A DNA stretch of 64,000 nucleotides. Source: Batrachochytrium dendrobatidis JAM81 (Eukaryota > Chytridiomycota > Chytridiomycetes > Rhizophydiales). Each line of letters begins with the position of its first letter. Within the stretch, counting starts at the first letter, position 1. The position numbers and the translations under genes are program-made. Location: the NCBI RefSeq assembly GCF_000203795.2, contig NW_006281101.1, positions 459,279 through 523,278 of the forward strand, written 5' to 3'. This document shows, in pieces, positions 61,101-64,000 of this stretch. A model generated the notes under the pieces. The model worked only from the letters and a program-made list of their open reading frames with translations. It was not told the DNA's origin and did no database searches.

Positions 61101-64000
61101 ATAGTCGTGCTACCTTTACGACTAATGAGACAATTCTCAGTGATTTTCTTTGACGAATCGGATGTTTTGGAAGATTCTGCACTGAGACATTTTTATGCTG
61201 ATATCTATGACTCTGTATTGGATCTTGAAATAGAAAATATTCAGTCGCGGCTTCAATCTGTTGTCAACTCGACATTGGATTTGGTGCGACTTTTAAAAAA
61301 GCAATTGTGCCTCTCATCAGATAGTCCATTTTATTTATTTTCCACTCATGACCTTGAAAAACTGCTTACACGTATTTGCATGGCATCGACTACGCATTTT
61401 TCCAGCAACCAAATGCTTTTTCAACTTTGGTCATATGAAGCGTCTCGAGTATTTGAGGTAAATTTTTGCAATAATTGACGATTTAGAGTATATAATGTTG
61501 CTATGATGTAATATTTGAATATGTACTTAGCTTCATTTACTTTATTCAATTTGTAGGATCGAGCACGATATATCGATCAACCCATCTTCAAAACTTGTTT
61601 GCAGCTAGTATCCAAGAAACATTTCCATATTGATAGCTTTAAACCAGCTGAAATAATGAGTGATATTGATATCGAACAACGCTCTAATCCACAATCAGCT
61701 GGCCATACATTTAGTCGGGTGGCTATTAGAGAAATGGATGAAACTACTATTCATGAAATAATAGAAAAAAGCTGCAACAACTCCAGCAACACTGTTTGGA
61801 CTCTATCAGATTTTTCAGTTGTTCCAGACAGCGCAGTTAATTTTGTTCGGCTTGATCGTGTATTTTCTGCTAGCTGCCACGCACATGCTATTTTAGTATG
61901 CCATCCGGGTCAAGATTTCTCTCTTGACGTTGTAAAACAAGTAACATTAGCTCGCTCCTTACCGCTTGCTGAAATTACATTTCAGAAAGACATTAATCTA
62001 GAGCATTGGAGATCGTTTGTCAGGAAGCATGCTACTGATGCTGGTCTCAATGAGATTAGAACTGTAGTATGCATTACATTTATGCGAGGTGTCGATATTC
62101 CAGCTGAGGTATGGGGAGATCTGCATGTAATTATGGATGGCGCACGCAGTAGGTATATTTGGCCGCCCAACGAGTTTGAAGATTTGATGAACAAAGTATC
62201 GCATCAATTTCAGATGAAAAAAAACCAAGTTTTTTCGGTTAGCAATCTTCAGCAAAACTCCAACCAAAGCATTTTTGTTAAAAATGGCAGTAATCAGCCA
62301 AACCAATTGGAGATGACCAAGTATTGGGCACAAAAGATCCAGCAGAATGTTAGTTTTATTTTGCGAATTGATGCCACAGATATTGAAAAACACCAATATT
62401 TATGTACGTAGTTTTTATGAATCTTATTGTATACGCTGTTTGATATTTTGGTAGCTTTAACTAATGATATGCTGTATTTAAATGACTGTATCTGTAGTGC
62501 AATTTCCCCGGCTGATATGTAGAAGCACTGTTATTATTTTTAAAGACTACAATACTGCAGAATTGGAAATAATGTCTTATCGAGCACTTAATACTGCATT
62601 AATAATGCTTGATATGCCCAACGATGAAATTGAAAGACTCGGCAAGCTTCTAGTGTGCATTTTTTTGACAGCTTTCAATTCAATTAAAGATCCGGTCCGT
62701 AGACATCAAAACTTTTCTGTGTTGAGGTTCTCTCGTTTCATTTCTCAGTTTGCATTGCTGCTTACCGAACAAAAGGCTCAAATAGAGACCCAGCTATCTG
62801 AATATTACACTAGTTTACAACAAACTCAGCAATTGCGTGATCGTATTCAAGAGCAAGTTCAAAAAGGCAAGCAGGAGCTGGTTGAACTGCCACTTCAGTT
62901 GACTCGAATCAATAATGAACTGTCTGAACTATCTATTGCTGTGAAAACAAGCGAGAGTGAAGCTGCACGATTAACAAATGTCATGAATGAAAAACGCGAA
63001 ACTTTTCGTCGACTTGCGGTAGAACGGGAAATAGCAATTGCCAATGCTGGTTTAACCGAGGCAAAAAATGCATTTGAAAATGCTATTCAGCAACTTCACT
63101 CTGTCAAAAAGAATGATTTAGAGGAACTCAAAGAATATGTTATTCCTACTCCGTTTCTTGCTCTTGTCTCTGATGGACTGTGCATTCTTTTTGACCGGCC
63201 TACAGGATGGAGTGAGGCAAAAAAGCTACTTTCATCACACACATTTTTACCAAAGCTTATACAGTTTGACTGTGGATGCATATCCGAGACCACAATAGAA
63301 AAACTTCGTAAAATTATAGATCATCCTAGTTTTCAGGCTGATAAAACTACCAAAAATGGATTTGCCGTTTGCAGTCTTAGCCAATGGCTTCGTGCAATGC
63401 TCAAGTACAGCAAGGAAATTCGGATCAAATTACATAAAGGGAATCGCGAAAGTGAAAACCAAAAACCCATCAACACACTTCCTGTAGAGACCGTGGATAA
63501 CGGTGAAGAAGAAAAGGTACTAGAGCAGCTTTGTTTTAATTGCAGCACTATGAAAAAACGCGAAGCTCTATTGCAGATGCAGAAACAAGAATTAAGCGGA
63601 AGATTTACAATTATCAAGGAAGGATTTTCATCAACTAGTATATTTGACAGCTCTAATCCCGATCAAATAACTGAAAGTCAATGGATCCAACAGGCTTTTC
63701 AAAATGACGGAGTTGGTGTAAGGTTTACAAATGCAGAAGTTGCACAGGCACATGCTGAATACGAGAAGGAGTTGCAAAATCTACAACTCTTGAAAGAAAA
63801 AATGTCGAGTGATTTAAAAGACGCGGAAAATTCGCTAGATGATGTAAAGATTGCCATTGAATCTATGACGCCATCTCACATTTCCGAGCTTATTGATATC
63901 AAGGATGGTGGAGTATTTACTGATGCTGCCAAATCTACAATGATGCGATTACTCAAATTAAATGATCAGACCCATCCCAAAGTCGTATATCAAAAGGTTA
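52141..64000 (+). CDS. Degenerate dynein heavy chain-like protein (candidate DNHD1-type), 3'-truncated by window
   Basis: Seven exons join in phase: 52141-55620, 55700-56330, 56419-57922, 58021-59330, 59425-61457, 61557-62403 and 62498 to the edge. They give about 3769 residues and remain open. The N-terminal ~2000 residues are tail and linker (RLWLDPKGKYFESFECLVRC, NYRDWGQDLYKDRVYDV). AAA1 begins AIWGAMHLKMGVTGYGPVSI with P-loop GPVSIGKT at ~2115, but the Walker B FDEFNRI is replaced by MTHLDKLE. AAA2 has intact GKVGVGKT (~2401) and WLVFDGPLESSW. AAA3 has GEIGSRKT (Gly to Arg in the P-loop) with Walker B MFVDDLQI. AAA4 has no P-loop (AHAILVCHPGQDF). A coiled-coil stalk (~3360) leads to a microtubule-binding-like region: LKEYVIPTPFLALVSDGLCI, WSEAKKLLSSHTFL, SQWLRAMLKY. 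The domain order is that of dynein, but the key ATP sites are lost. DNHD1 is the best candidate; a divergent axonemal chain is the alternative. It is expected in a flagellum. Confidence 0.85.

Noticed and set aside
52141..64000. Reading the large gene as a normal, active axonemal dynein
   Set aside because: The AAA1 Walker B acidic residues, the AAA3 P-loop glycine and the AAA4 P-loop are absent, so a standard motor annotation would mislead.
1..64000. tRNA, rRNA, CRISPR arrays or telomeric repeats
   Set aside because: No cloverleaf with recognisable A/B boxes, no rRNA-like conserved blocks, no regularly spaced direct repeats and no telomere-type arrays were seen by eye.

Overview
The window looks like nuclear DNA of a flagellated (chytrid-type) fungus, probably close to Batrachochytrium. 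The genes are intron-rich. Most introns are 60-150 bp with GT-AG borders, and three use GC-AG. The DNA is AT-rich, and the proteins carry long Ser/Gln/Pro/Asn-rich insertions. Housekeeping genes such as Hcr1/eIF3j, Rpc31, Pat1, Pkr1 and a Red1/ZFC3H1-type protein fit a fungus, and a very large dynein-heavy-chain-like gene fits an organism with a flagellum. The species is inferred from gene content only.

Layout. 1-4.8 kb (+): C-terminal part of COG3 (Golgi tethering) and a LINS1/Lines-like gene. 4.9-12.1 kb (-): an IFRD-family ribosome-associated regulator and a long coiled-coil protein with a C-terminal beta-rich domain. 12.7-20.2 kb (-): a ZFC3H1/Red1-like nuclear RNA-decay scaffold, separated by only 92 bp from a divergent CPSF160/DDB1/SF3B3-superfamily gene (20.3-26.2 kb, +). 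26.3-29.6 kb: eIF3j (-) and RNA polymerase III subunit RPC7/Rpc31 (+), diverging. 30.7-39.0 kb (+): two related, unrecognised genes that share an N-terminal module and an intron position, set in repeat-bearing non-coding DNA. 39.8-46.4 kb (-): a SelO-family gene that has lost its catalytic aspartates, a membrane-anchored beta-lactamase-fold hydrolase, and an MscL-type mechanosensitive channel with a zinc ribbon. 46.6-50.4 kb (+): PAT1, interrupted by a 151-base assembly gap. 50.8-51.9 kb (-): PKR1 (V-ATPase assembly) with a long N-terminal extension. 52.1 kb to the edge (+): a degenerate dynein heavy chain, possibly DNHD1-like, whose AAA1, AAA3 and AAA4 ATP sites are damaged.

There is no operon-like logic; the neighbours are mostly unrelated. 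RNA metabolism recurs (ZFC3H1/Red1, CPSF-A-like, eIF3j, RPC7, PAT1, IFRD). I saw no tRNA, rRNA or CRISPR array. The items most worth following up are the degenerate dynein with a possible second stalk-tip motif, the catalytically altered SelO, the paralogous pair at 30.7-39.0 kb, and the MscL-zinc ribbon fusion.
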